From: Phenylobacterium deserti
GTDB taxonomy: Bacteria > Pseudomonadota > Alphaproteobacteria > Caulobacterales > Caulobacteraceae
Direction of reading: 5' to 3'
Assembly: GCA_943332615.1 (NCBI GenBank)
Contig: CALQQB010000019.1
Location: 1 to 64,000, forward strand
DNA: 64,000 bases
In this document: positions 11,569 through 22,518 of the stretch, piece by piece
How positions within the stretch are numbered: position 1 is the first letter of the stretch
Layout of the letters: each line of letters opens with the position of its first letter
Translations under genes and position numbers: made by a program
The notes under the pieces: model-generated
Database searches by the model: none
What the model saw: the letters and a program-made list of their open reading frames with translations, nothing else
What the model was told of the DNA's origin: nothing

Positions 11569-11581
11569 AAGCGCAGCCGCA

Positions 11582-13180
11582 ATGATCAACGTCTCCCGCT
11601 GGAAGATCATCGTCGTCGTTGCGGCGGCGCTCTTCGGCATCCTCTTTACCCTGCCGAACCTGCTGCCCGCCGGTGTGCGCGACAGCATCCCGGGGTTCCT
11701 GCCCTCCAAGACCCTGAACCTGGGCCTCGACCTGCAGGGCGGCTCATCGCTGCTTTATGAGGTGGATACCCAGGCGCTGCGGGCCGAGAAACTCACCACC
11801 CTGGTTGAGGATGTCCGCCAGGAACTGCGCAAGCAGCAGATCGAGTTCACCGGCCTGGGCGTGGTCAACGGCGAAGTGAACGTCCGCATCTCCGACACCG
11901 CGCAGGTCGAGGCGGCCGCCAAGGCGCTGCGCAATGCGGTCGGCACGCCGCTGCCGGGCGCGGCCGGCGGTCGCGATACGACGATCAGCCTGTTGGCCGA
12001 CCAGCGCATCCGCATCGCCTATGTAGCCCAGGCGCTCGACTCCCAGGCGACCAAGGCGGTCGCCCAGTCGGTGGAAGTGATCCGTCGCCGGATCGACGCC
12101 CTGGGCACCAAGGAGCCTTCGATCGTGCCGCAGGGCACGAACCGCATCAGCATCCAGGCGCCAGGCGAGAGCGATCCGGAAAAGCTGCGCGCCATCATCG
12201 GCAAGACCGCCAAGCTCACCTTCCAGATGGTCGACGAGACGGCCGACCTCCAGGCCGCCGCCCAGGGGCGCGCGCCCCCCGGCTCGATGATCGTGCGCGG
12301 CGACCAGTACGCGCCCTTCTACGTGGTCAAGCGCCGCCAGGTGGTGACCGGCGAGATGCTGGTGGACGCCCAGGGCACCTTCGACCAGCAGACCGGTCGC
12401 CCGGTGATGAGCTTCCGCTTCAACGGCGCCGGCGCGAAGAAGTTCGGCGAGGCGACCTCGCAGAACATCGGCAAGCGTTTCGCCATCATCCTCGACAACG
12501 AGGCGATCTCGGCGCCCACCATCAACGGCGCGATCCTCGGCGGCTCGGGCATCATCACCGGCAACTTCACGGTGGAGAGCGCCAACCAGCTGGCCATCCA
12601 GCTGCGCGCCGGCGCCCTGCCGGCGCCCCTGAAGATCCAGGAACAGCGCACGGTCAGCGCCGAACTGGGCGCGGACGCCATCAAGGCCGGCGCCATCTCC
12701 CTGGCCCTGGGCGCGGTGGCGATCATCGTCTTCATCGTGCTGGCCTACGGCCTGTTCGGCGTGTTCGCGGCCATCGCCCTGATCGTGAACGTGCTGCTGA
12801 TCATCGGCATCATGTCGCTCTTCCAGTTCACGATGACCCTGCCCGGGATCGCGGGCCTGATCCTGACCCTGGCCGTGGCCGTCGATGCCAACGTGCTGAT
12901 CTATGAGCGGGTGCGCGACGAGGCTCATGCCGGGCGGGCGCCGATCATGGCGCTCGAGCACGGCTACAGTCGCGCGCTCGTCTCCATCATCGACGCCAAC
13001 ATCACCAGCGCCATCTCGGCGGTGATCATGCTGAGTTTCGGGGCCGGTCCTATCCGCGGCTTCGCCCTGACCCTGCTGATCGGGGTCATCACCTCGGTGT
13101 TCACCGCTGTCGTCATCACCCAACTGCTCATCGGCCTGTGGTTCCGCGCCACCAAGCCGAAGAGCCTGCCGATCGAGTAG
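11582..13180 (+). CDS. secD: Protein translocase subunit SecD
   Basis: SecD uses the proton motive force to pull exported proteins through SecYEG on the periplasmic side. The 532-residue protein has an N-terminal membrane helix, then the D1 motif LGLDLQGGSSLLYEV and a large periplasmic domain (to about residue 355). Five C-terminal membrane segments follow, with the D5/D6-type VAVDANVLIYERVRDE. Length and order are normal for a standalone SecD. secF begins five bases later. Confidence 0.97.
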   Translation: MINVSRWKIIVVVAAALFGILFTLPNLLPAGVRDSIPGFLPSKTLNLGLDLQGGSSLLYEVDTQALRAEKLTTLVEDVRQELRKQQIEFTGLGVVNGEVNVRISDTAQVEAAAKALRNAVGTPLPGAAGGRDTTISLLADQRIRIAYVAQALDSQATKAVAQSVEVIRRRIDALGTKEPSIVPQGTNRISIQAPGESDPEKLRAIIGKTAKLTFQMVDETADLQAAAQGRAPPGSMIVRGDQYAPFYVVKRRQVVTGEMLVDAQGTFDQQTGRPVMSFRFNGAGAKKFGEATSQNIGKRFAIILDNEAISAPTINGAILGGSGIITGNFTVESANQLAIQLRAGALPAPLKIQEQRTVSAELGADAIKAGAISLALGAVAIIVFIVLAYGLFGVFAAIALIVNVLLIIGIMSLFQFTMTLPGIAGLILTLAVAVDANVLIYERVRDEAHAGRAPIMALEHGYSRALVSIIDANITSAISAVIMLSFGAGPIRGFALTLLIGVITSVFTAVVITQLLIGLWFRATKPKSLPIE

Positions 13181-13185
13181 CGCCC

Positions 13186-14127
13186 ATGCGTTGGCCCTTT
13201 ATCCGCCTCCTCCCGCGTGAGTTCCGCATCGACTTCGTGCGCCTTGCGCCGATGGCCGCCGTGCTCTCGGCCCTGCTGGTCATAGGGTCGGGCGTGTCAC
13301 TCGCGATGCAAGGTCTGAACCTCGGTATCGATTTCCGGGGTGGTACGGTGATCGAGGTGCGGACCACCGGCCCCGTGCCCCTGGCCGCGCTGCGGGCCGC
13401 CCTTCCGGCCGCCGGCGCCCATGACGGGCAGGTGCAGGGCGTGGGGCGGCCAGAGACGGCGCTCATCCGCTTCCGCACCGAAGGCCAGGACACGTTCCAG
13501 GGCGCCAATGCCGTCAAGGCCAAGCTGGCCGCGAAGTTTCCGGACATGACGTTTAAGCCGGCCGAGGTGATCGGGCCCAAGGTCTCGCAGGAACTGGGAT
13601 GGGCCGGTGTGAAAGCCCTCGCCGCGGCGCTGGTTCTGATGCTGGGCTACATCTGGTTCCGCTTCCAACTGCAGTTCGGGCTGGGCGCGGTGGTGGCGGT
13701 CTTCCACGACGTCATTCTAACCATCGGCCTGCTGTCGATCACCCAGATCGAGTTCTCCATGTCGTCAATCGCGGCCTTGCTGACCGTCATCGGCTATTCG
13801 ATGAACGAGAAGGTCATCACCTTCGACCGGCTCCGCGAGAACCTGCGCAAGTACAAGACCACACCGCTGCGCGACGTGATCAACAAGTCCGAGAACGAAC
13901 GGCTGTCGCGCACGCTCATCACCGGCACCACCGCGATCCTGGCCCTGGCCGGCGCGTTCTTCCTGGGCGGCCCGGTGCTGTTCCCGCTGGTCTCGACCAT
14001 GGTGTTCGGAATCTTCATCGGCACCTATTCGTCGGTCTACGTCGCCTTGCCGATCATCCTGCTGTGGGGCGTGAAGCGGAACGACGAGCCGGCCGTGCCG
14101 CTGAAGCCGGCCACCGCGCGGCGTTAG
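13186..14127 (+). CDS. secF: Protein translocase subunit SecF
   Basis: The partner of SecD: 313 residues with an N-terminal membrane helix, a short periplasmic domain beginning LGIDFRGGTVIEV, and five C-terminal membrane helices. The SecF motif GYSMNEKVITFDRLREN is present; the commoner form is GYSxNDTVVVFDR. The ATG at 13186 follows the secD stop closely. An in-frame reading from 13138 would overlap secD and is rejected. An Mth938-like gene follows after four bases. Confidence 0.96.
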   Translation: MRWPFIRLLPREFRIDFVRLAPMAAVLSALLVIGSGVSLAMQGLNLGIDFRGGTVIEVRTTGPVPLAALRAALPAAGAHDGQVQGVGRPETALIRFRTEGQDTFQGANAVKAKLAAKFPDMTFKPAEVIGPKVSQELGWAGVKALAAALVLMLGYIWFRFQLQFGLGAVVAVFHDVILTIGLLSITQIEFSMSSIAALLTVIGYSMNEKVITFDRLRENLRKYKTTPLRDVINKSENERLSRTLITGTTAILALAGAFFLGGPVLFPLVSTMVFGIFIGTYSSVYVALPIILLWGVKRNDEPAVPLKPATARR

Positions 14128-14131
14128 GGCG

Positions 14132-14491
14132 ATGGCGCGCGACGCGCCGACCATCGACGCCTATGGCCAGGGCGGCTTCCGGCTGTCCGGGGTGCGGCAC
14201 GACGGCTCGCTGCTGATCCTGGGCGACGCGCCGCGAGCCTGGCCCGTGAACGCCCTGGCGGATCTGACCCTTGAGGCCTTGCAGCCCGTGCTGAACGCCG
14301 GCCGCGCGGAGGTGGAGTTCGTGCTGCTGGGCACAGGCGCCCGCAACGGCCTGCCGCCGCGCGAAATCCGCGACGCGCTCAAGGCCGCCGGGATCGGCCT
14401 CGAGTTCATGGACACCGCCGAGGCGGCCCGCCTCTACAACCTGCTGACGAGCGAGGGCCGCCGTCTGGCGGCCGCCCTGATCGCCGTTTGA
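14132..14491 (+). CDS. Mth938-like (DUF498) domain protein
   Basis: A 119-residue protein with the Mth938/NDUFAF3-type fold: IDAYGQGGFRLSGVRHDGSLLIL at the N-terminus, VEFVLLGTGARNGLPP in the middle and GIGLEFMDTAEAARLYNLL near the end. Mitochondrial relatives (NDUFAF3) assist complex I assembly. The bacterial role is not proven. It starts four bases after secF, and in many alphaproteobacteria the family sits directly after secDF, so it probably shares that operon. Confidence 0.88.
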   Translation: MARDAPTIDAYGQGGFRLSGVRHDGSLLILGDAPRAWPVNALADLTLEALQPVLNAGRAEVEFVLLGTGARNGLPPREIRDALKAAGIGLEFMDTAEAARLYNLLTSEGRRLAAALIAV

Positions 14492-14549
14492 GCCGCAGGC
14501 AAAACGCCCTATACCTGACTGACAAGGTAGGACTCAGGGGACAAGTTCA

Positions 14550-15164
14550 ATGGCTGGAATACTCGCCAACTTCCGCAATACGGTGATCCTAAGCGTCATC
14601 CTGGCGCTACTCGTCGTGGGCGCATATGCGACCGGCCCGCAAGGCGCCGGGCCGATCTTCGTGCAGGCGGTGTTCCGCTGGCTGCACGTCTTCTTCGGCA
14701 TCCTCTGGATCGGCCTGCTGTACTATTTCAACTTCGTCCAGATCCGGAAAATGCCAGAAATCCCCGCCGAACTGAAGCCGGCGGTCTCGAAGTACATCGC
14801 CCCCGAGGCGCTGTTCTGGTTCCGTTGGGCGGCGCTCGCCACGGTGCTGATGGGCCTGGCCATCGCCGGCAGCCGCGGTTATCTCGCCGAGACCCTGACG
14901 CTGGGTTTCGTCGGCGGCTACAACCCGGCGCTCGACATGCAGTACGCCCTGCTGGGCCTGGGCATGTGGCTGGGCATCATCATGATGCTCAACGTCTGGG
15001 GCATCATCTGGCCGAACCAGAAGCGGGCGCTGGGCATCGTCGAAGCGGATGCCGACACCAAGGCCAAGTCCGCGCGGATGGCGATGCTGGGGTCGCGGAC
15101 GAACCTGCTGCTGTCCATTCCGATGCTGGCGTCCATGTCCATGTCGCAGTCGATCTTCGGCTGA
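14550..15164 (+). CDS. PuuD-like (urate hydroxylase membrane domain) protein
   Basis: A 204-residue integral membrane protein with about five helices. WLHVFFGILWIGLLYYFNFVQ carries a conserved His, and a further run (MWLGIIMMLNVWGIIWPNQKRAL) resembles the membrane domain of PuuD urate hydroxylases. The C-terminal cytochrome c domain of authentic PuuD is absent, and no purine-catabolism genes are nearby, so urate oxidation should not be assumed. A strong terminator follows it. Confidence 0.72.
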   Translation: MAGILANFRNTVILSVILALLVVGAYATGPQGAGPIFVQAVFRWLHVFFGILWIGLLYYFNFVQIRKMPEIPAELKPAVSKYIAPEALFWFRWAALATVLMGLAIAGSRGYLAETLTLGFVGGYNPALDMQYALLGLGMWLGIIMMLNVWGIIWPNQKRALGIVEADADTKAKSARMAMLGSRTNLLLSIPMLASMSMSQSIFG

Positions 15165-15184
15165 TCCGAGGCCAGGTTTGCGAG

Positions 15185-15213
15185 AAGGCCCGCCCTCGCG
15201 GCGGGCCTTTTTT
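15185..15213 (+). terminator. Intrinsic terminator
   Basis: A 10-bp perfect stem (AAGGCCCGCC / GGCGGGCCTT) with loop CTCGC runs into six T. It ends the transcript of the PuuD-like gene just before the next start at 15227. Confidence 0.9.
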
Positions 15214-15226
15214 CGTTGAGAGCACG

Positions 15227-15874
15227 ATGAGCGACGACCTCGACGACCTGATCCGGCGCGTGGACCCGGACCGCTGGCTTTCCAGCCGGTTCGTGGCCGA
15301 CGCCGCGCTGCGCGCCGATGTCATCGCGATCTACGCCTACGACCATGAGCTGGCCCGCGCGCCGAAGGTGGCGTCCAACGCCTTGCTGGGCGAGATCCGT
15401 CTGACGTGGTGGCGCGAGATGCTGGACGAGGCGTTCGAGGGACGGCCGGTGCGGGCGCATCCGACGGCGCAGGCGCTGGCGGGCGTCATCGCGAGGCGTG
15501 GCGTCCCGCGCGACCTGTTGGAACTGATGATCGACGGCCGCTACCGCGAACTGGACCGGACACCGATGAGCGTGGCCGAGGCCCTCTCATGGGCAATCGA
15601 CACGGCCGGGCAGGCGGCCAAGATCGCGGCGTACATCCTTGACCCGGTTGGCGACGCGGAGCTCGCTCAATTTCCAGCCGTGGTGTGGGCGCTCAAGCGT
15701 CGCGGCCTGGGTGTCGATGCTGCAGAGGCTGAGTCGGCGCGCGACGACGCCCGACTCCTGAGCGCCGCCGCATTTCCCTCGGTGGCGCATGTGGCATTGG
15801 CGCTGAAGCCAGCCAAGTCGGAGCTTGGCAAACGCCTGCGAGTCACCTGGGCGGTGGCGACGGGAAGGCTGTAG
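15227..15874 (+). CDS. Squalene/phytoene synthase family protein (NDUFAF6-like)
   Basis: A 215-residue protein of the trans-isoprenyl diphosphate synthase fold: RWLSSRFVADAALRADVIAIYAYDHELARAP near the N-terminus, then RLTWWREMLDEAFEG. The two Asp-rich motifs that bind prenyl diphosphates in true squalene and phytoene synthases are not both present (DDLDD sits at the extreme N-terminus). The protein is also about 60-70 residues shorter. Catalysis is therefore doubtful. Alphaproteobacterial and mitochondrial relatives (NDUFAF6) act in complex I assembly, a plausible but unproven role. The stop abuts the repeat element at 15879. Confidence 0.72.
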   Translation: MSDDLDDLIRRVDPDRWLSSRFVADAALRADVIAIYAYDHELARAPKVASNALLGEIRLTWWREMLDEAFEGRPVRAHPTAQALAGVIARRGVPRDLLELMIDGRYRELDRTPMSVAEALSWAIDTAGQAAKIAAYILDPVGDAELAQFPAVVWALKRRGLGVDAAEAESARDDARLLSAAAFPSVAHVALALKPAKSELGKRLRVTWAVATGRL

Positions 15875-15878
15875 CGTT

Positions 15879-16021
15879 TCCTTCCCCTTTATGGGGAGGG
15901 TGGCGAGCGAAGCGAGACGGGTGGGGAAGTGTGGGCCGGAACTGGGCGCTGAAATCCCGCCCACACTTCCCCACCCTGGCCGCTTACGCGGCCTGTCCCT
16001 CCCCATAAAGGGGAGGGATTT
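15879..16021. repeat. Two-armed inverted-repeat element without a gene
   Basis: The left arm (about 15879-15935) and right arm (about 15960-16021) face each other around 24 bp. Each holds a CCTTTAT- or CATAAAG-centred hairpin with flanking CCCC/GGGG runs, then a second segment, then GGTGGGGAAGTGTGGG. The right arm's second hairpin is GGCCGC-GTAA-GCGGCC read on the minus strand. The right end finishes GGGGAGGGATTTGCG, the same as the DUF559 unit at 19036-19514. The right arm overlaps the 3' end of trmFO. Confidence 0.8.
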
Positions 16022-17393
16022 GCGCCCACGCCGCAAGGTCCGCCAGCGCCCGCTCGCCCACGGCGCGCTTCTTCAGCCGCGTCTTTTCCTTCGACCCCAG
16101 CCGGTTGCCCTCGGCGTCGCGCTTCGGCGGCTCGATCGCTGGCATCAGCCCGTAGTTGATGTTCATCGGCTGGAACGAACCTTTCCCCCCGTCCAGGTGC
16201 CCGCCGGTGATGTGTCCCACCAGCGCGCCCATCGCAGTCGTTGCGGGTGGCGCGGAGATCGGGCGGCCCAGCCGCTCAGCGGCGGCGAAGCGGCCGGCCA
16301 GCAGGCCCACCGCGGCGCTCTCCACATAGCCCTCGACGCCGGTCACCTGGCCGGCGAACCGCAGGCGCGGATCGGCCTTCATCCGCAAGGTCCCGTCCAG
16401 CAGGCGCGGCGAGTTGATGAAGGTGTTGCGGTGCAGGCCGCCCAGCCTGGCGAACACCGCCTTCTCCAGCCCCGGGATCATCCGGAAGATATCGGTCTGG
16501 GCGCCGTGCTTCAGCTTGGTCTGGAAGCCCACCATGTTCCACAGCGTGCCCAGGGCGTTGTCCTGCCGCAGTTGCACGATGGCATGGGCCTTCACCAGCG
16601 GGTCGCGCGGATTGGTCAGGCCCACCGGCTTCATCGGCCCGTGGCGCGGGGTCTCGCGCCCGCGCTCTGCCATCACCTCGATCGGCAGGCAGCCATCGAA
16701 GTAGGGGACATGCTCCCAGTCCTTGAACTCTGATTTCGGGCCCGCTAGCAGAGCGTCGATGAAGGCCTCGTACTGGTCCTTGTCCATCGGGCAGTTGATG
16801 TAGGCGGCGGCGTCGCCGCCCGGGCCTTCCTTGTCGTAGCGCGACTGGCGCCACGCCACGTCCATGTTGACGCTCTCGAAGTGGAGGATCGGCGCGATGG
16901 CGTCGAAGAACGACAGCTGATCCTCGCCGCCCAGCTCCAGGATCGCGGCGGCCAGCGCCGGCGAGGTGAGCGGGCCGGTGGCGATGATGACGCTGTCCCA
17001 CTCGGCCGGCGGCAGGCCGGCCACCTCCTCGCGGGCGATGGTGACCAGGGGGTGGGCTTCCAGGCGCGCGGTCACCGCCTCGGCGAACCCGTCCCGGTCC
17101 ACCGCCAGCGCCCCCCCGGCCGGCACCTGGTGGGCGTCGCCCGCCGACATGATGATCGAACCCAGGGCGCGCATCTCGGCGTGCAGCAGGCCGACCGCAT
17201 TGCCGGTCCAGTCGTCGGCGCGGAAGGAGTTGGAGCAGACCAGCTCGGCCAGCCGGTCGGTCTGGTGGGCGTCGGTGCCGCGCACCGGGCGCATCTCGTG
17301 CAGCACCACGGGAACGCCGGCCTCGGCGATCTGCCAGGCGGCCTCAGAACCGGCCAAGCCGCCGCCGATCACATGCACAGGGGTCATTGTCAT
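15984..17393 (-). CDS. trmFO: tRNA U54 methyltransferase TrmFO (folate/FAD-dependent)
   Basis: TrmFO makes ribothymidine at position 54 of tRNA using methylenetetrahydrofolate and FAD. The 469-residue protein has the N-terminal FAD-binding [16 protein letters not shown] (about 8-23), [26 protein letters not shown] with its conserved cysteine, and [11 protein letters not shown] in the C-terminal part. A start two codons later is equally possible. The last roughly 11 residues ([10 protein letters not shown] and neighbours) are encoded by the right arm of the repeat at 15960-16021, so the natural C-terminus has been replaced or extended by the repeat. Confidence 0.96.
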   Translation of the reverse strand: MTMTPVHVIGGGLAGSEAAWQIAEAGVPVVLHEMRPVRGTDAHQTDRLAELVCSNSFRADDWTGNAVGLLHAEMRALGSIIMSAGDAHQVPAGGALAVDRDGFAEAVTARLEAHPLVTIAREEVAGLPPAEWDSVIIATGPLTSPALAAAILELGGEDQLSFFDAIAPILHFESVNMDVAWRQSRYDKEGPGGDAAAYINCPMDKDQYEAFIDALLAGPKSEFKDWEHVPYFDGCLPIEVMAERGRETPRHGPMKPVGLTNPRDPLVKAHAIVQLRQDNALGTLWNMVGFQTKLKHGAQTDIFRMIPGLEKAVFARLGGLHRNTFINSPRLLDGTLRMKADPRLRFAGQVTGVEGYVESAAVGLLAGRFAAAERLGRPISAPPATTAMGALVGHITGGHLDGGKGSFQPMNINYGLMPAIEPPKRDAEGNRLGSKEKTRLKKRAVGERALADLAAWAQIPPLYGEGQAA

Positions 17394-17514
17394 GCGTGGC
17401 TAACTAGCAACGAACGCGAAGGATCGCGAGCGGGGCCTTGCACCCGGACGTGAGCGGGGCAAGTTGAAGCCTACGGAGCGGCCGAATCACGCCGCGCGGG
17501 GGCCGACGACAAGG

Positions 17515-18399
17515 ATGAGCCGCTTTTCGCCCAGTGACGCCGCGCTTGAGGGCTTTCGCCTGACACGGGAACGGCCGGCGACGATCCTGGCCTGGGGCCT
17601 GGTGAACTTCCTGGGCATTACCGTCCTCGGCGGCCTGATGCTGGTCACTCTGGGTGGCCCGTTCGTCGAGTTCGTGCAGAAGGGCGGCTTGGCAGCCGGC
17701 AACCCCGAAGCCCTGTTCGCCATGGTGGAGAAATCCTGGCCGGCGTTCGTGGTCCTGCTCATGGTGGTCGTGCTGTTCATGTCGATCCTGACCGGCGGCA
17801 TCTTCCGCCTGGTGCTGCGGCCGACCGAGAAGGGCTTCATGCACCTGCGGATCGGGGCGGACGAGCTGCGGCTGACCTGGGTGAACCTGGCCCTGCTGTT
17901 CGTGGGCCTGACCTGCCTGGCTTTCCTGGACCTGCTGTACAGCCGGATTGCCGGAACGATCGGCGGCGCGCCGGCGGCGCTCGTCTGCATGGGTGTCGCG
18001 GCCCCGATGGTGTGGTTCGGCGTGCGGATGTCGCTGATGACGCCCCTGACCTTCGCCGAGCACCGCATCGACTGGGGTAAGGCCTGGTCGATGACCCGAG
18101 GCAGCTTCTGGCCGTTGTTGGGCATGATCCTGCTGGCGGCGATCTTCTACGTGATGGTCTGGGCGCTGATCCTGATGATCTACTTCGCCGTCGTGGCGCT
18201 GGCCGGCGGGCCAGAGACAATCGCCGCGATCGAGCAGGGCCAGATGAGCGCCGGCGCCCTGGTCGCCTTCCTGGCCGTGATCCTGTTGCAGCTCATCCTG
18301 CCGGTGTTGCAGTGGGTGATGCTGTATTCGCCCCTGGCTGTCGCCTACCAGGGCCTGAGCGGCGAGAGCCCCGTTCTCGAGGCCCCCGCCCAGACCTGA
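17515..18399 (+). CDS. Polytopic membrane protein, function unknown
   Basis: A 294-residue inner-membrane protein with about six hydrophobic segments, including ILAWGLVNFLGITVLGGLML, FVVLLMVVVLFMSILTGGIF, LLGMILLAAIFYVMVWALIL and ALVAFLAVILLQLILPVLQW. The N-terminus FSPSDAALEGFRLTRERPATILAW resembles uncharacterised Caulobacterales membrane proteins. I preferred the ATG at 17515. An in-frame TTG at 17464 would add 17 residues of no evident character. It diverges from trmFO and converges on the glutathione transferase. No catalytic motif was recognised. Confidence 0.75.
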   Translation: MSRFSPSDAALEGFRLTRERPATILAWGLVNFLGITVLGGLMLVTLGGPFVEFVQKGGLAAGNPEALFAMVEKSWPAFVVLLMVVVLFMSILTGGIFRLVLRPTEKGFMHLRIGADELRLTWVNLALLFVGLTCLAFLDLLYSRIAGTIGGAPAALVCMGVAAPMVWFGVRMSLMTPLTFAEHRIDWGKAWSMTRGSFWPLLGMILLAAIFYVMVWALILMIYFAVVALAGGPETIAAIEQGQMSAGALVAFLAVILLQLILPVLQWVMLYSPLAVAYQGLSGESPVLEAPAQT

Positions 18400-18404
18400 G
18401 GCGT

Positions 18405-19016
18405 CTAGGCCTGCGCGCTCGGCCGCGCCGTCACCCGCGTGTGCCAGGCCTTCACATTGGCGAATTCTTCCGGGAGCGGCAGCCCGATCCACTCGGCGAA
18501 GTCTACCGTCGAGAGCGCGCAGATGTCGGCCATGGAATAGGTCTCGCCGGCCACGAACGGCTTGGCGGCCAGTTCGCCGTCCAGCCATTTCAGGCCGTTG
18601 GCGTAGTTTGCCCGGTTCGACTCCCCGAACTCCGTGTGCTGGGTCAGCAGGGCCGCGGTGAGCTTGTGAGCATGGCGCCAGAACATGCTCACCGGGTTCA
18701 TCAGCACGAACTCGACGCGCCGGATCCACATGTCCACCAGCGCCCGCTCGATCGCCGTGGTCCCGAACAGCGGCGGGCCCGGGCTGGTCTCGTCGAGGTA
18801 GCGGCAGATGGCGACGGTTTCGGAGATGGCGGTGCCGTCATCCAGCACCAGGGTGGGGACCTGCCCCAGGGAATTGCGCGCGCGGTGCTCCTCGGACTTG
18901 TGCTCCCGCTTCATGATGTTCACCCGCGTCTCGGGCAGCTCGATGCCCTTCTCGGCCAGGAAGATGCGCACGCGCCGCGGATTCGGCGCCGGATTCGGCG
19001 CGCCGTAGAGGATCAC
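18405..19016 (-). CDS. Glutathione S-transferase family protein
   Basis: A 203-residue cytosolic GST. The N-terminal thioredoxin fold starts MILYGAPNPAPNPRRVRIFLAEKG and carries the cis-proline and glutathione gamma-glutamyl contacts in GQVPTLVLDDGTAISET (QVP and ES/ET). The C-terminal all-helical domain has FVAGETYSMADICALSTVDFAEW, the usual capping-box Asp. The substrate is unknown. The left arm of the DUF559 unit begins about 20 bases upstream of its start, so its promoter must lie in or beyond that repeat. Confidence 0.9.
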   Translation of the reverse strand: MILYGAPNPAPNPRRVRIFLAEKGIELPETRVNIMKREHKSEEHRARNSLGQVPTLVLDDGTAISETVAICRYLDETSPGPPLFGTTAIERALVDMWIRRVEFVLMNPVSMFWRHAHKLTAALLTQHTEFGESNRANYANGLKWLDGELAAKPFVAGETYSMADICALSTVDFAEWIGLPLPEEFANVKAWHTRVTARPSAQA

Positions 19017-19035
19017 GGGGGAGGCTCTCCTTGCC

Positions 19036-19514
19036 TAAATCCCTCCCCTTCATGGGGAGGGTGGCTCACGCCGCAGGCGCGAGCCGGGTGGGGAAACCGG
19101 TGCTGCTTCCAGCGCCGCGCGGATCGAATACATCACGCCTTCGAGATTCTCGCGAACCTCACCATTCCAGAACCGCAGAACCTTGAAGCCTTCACGCTTC
19201 AGAACGGAGTCGCGGATGGCGTCGTGCGCCGCCTGTTCAGCGCCCGCGTGCCCCTCGCCATCCACCTCAATGACCAAACGCCGAGAGAAACAGACGAAGT
19301 CGAGATAGTAGCCTCGAAACGGCGCCTGACGGCGGAAGTGGAAGCCTTCAGCGCGAAGGCGCTTGAGGCCCGACCAGAGGATGACCTCGGGCTTCGGCAT
19401 CGAATTCCGAAGATCCCGAGCACGATAGCCCTTGGCCGTGTACGGCATACTGTTTCCCCACCCGGTCCGCGCAGGCGCGGACCACCCTCCCCATAAAGGG
19501 GAGGGATTTGCGAC
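19036..19514. mobile_element. Inverted-repeat unit carrying a DUF559 nuclease gene
   Basis: Left arm 19036-19098 and right arm about 19452-19514 are near-identical inverted copies. Each has CCCTCCCC-N5-GGGGAGGG, then a second hairpin, then CGGGTGGGGAAAC. The second hairpins differ in sequence but both pair: GGCTC...GAGCC with inner CGCC-GCA-GGCG on the left, GGTCCGCGC-AG-GCGCGGACC on the right. The DUF559 gene fills the whole interior, with its last 16 codons inside the left arm and its ATG only three bases from the right arm. A gene-less relative is at 15879-16021. No clear target-site duplication was found; a GCCTAA copy occurs near each side but not flush. Confidence 0.75.
19050..19448 (-). 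CDS. DUF559 (Vsr-like PD-(D/E)XK) endonuclease
   Basis: A 132-residue protein of the DUF559 family, related to very-short-patch-repair and restriction nucleases. Candidate catalytic residues are Glu21, Asp50 (YLDFVCF) and Glu61/Asp63 (VIEVDGEGH). The family hallmark DAIRDSVLKREGFKVLRFWNGEV is at 76-98. The gene lies wholly within the inverted-repeat unit: its final residues (PPGSRLRREPPSP) are translated from the left arm, and the GGGGA of the right arm sits about seven bases before the ATG as a likely ribosome-binding site. This gene-repeat fit suggests the nuclease acts on, or mobilises, the repeat. Function is inferred. Confidence 0.85.
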   Translation of the reverse strand: MPYTAKGYRARDLRNSMPKPEVILWSGLKRLRAEGFHFRRQAPFRGYYLDFVCFSRRLVIEVDGEGHAGAEQAAHDAIRDSVLKREGFKVLRFWNGEVRENLEGVMYSIRAALEAAPVSPPGSRLRREPPSP

Positions 19515-19519
19515 GAAGC

Positions 19520-22417
<2,898 letters not shown>

Positions 22418-22503
22418 ACTGTCCCGGACGCGTGGATGGGCCCGCGAAAGGGTGCTCCCGCGAGGCCGCCTAATGTAGGTGACGGGACTCAGGGATAACA
22501 CAG

Positions 22504-22518
22504 GAACGCACAGGGAAC
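22504..22518 (-). promoter_or_regulatory. LexA (SOS) box upstream of uvrA
   Basis: On the minus strand the sequence is GTTC-CCTGTGC-GTTC, an exact match to the alphaproteobacterial LexA consensus GTTC-N7-GTTC. It lies 87 bases before the uvrA start, within the uvrA-mazE intergenic region (22418-22707). Confidence 0.8.

Noticed and set aside
11744-13123. A 459-codon open frame antisense to secD
   Set aside because: No domain; secD is complete on the other strand.
14550-15164. Urate hydroxylase as a firm assignment
   Set aside because: The cytochrome c domain of PuuD is missing and no purine degradation genes are near, so only membership of the membrane-domain family is claimed.
19036-19514. 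Terminators made by the CCCTCCCC/GGGGAGGG hairpins
   Set aside because: They are followed by GT-rich sequence, not T-runs, and recur as paired inverted arms, so they fit a repeat element better.
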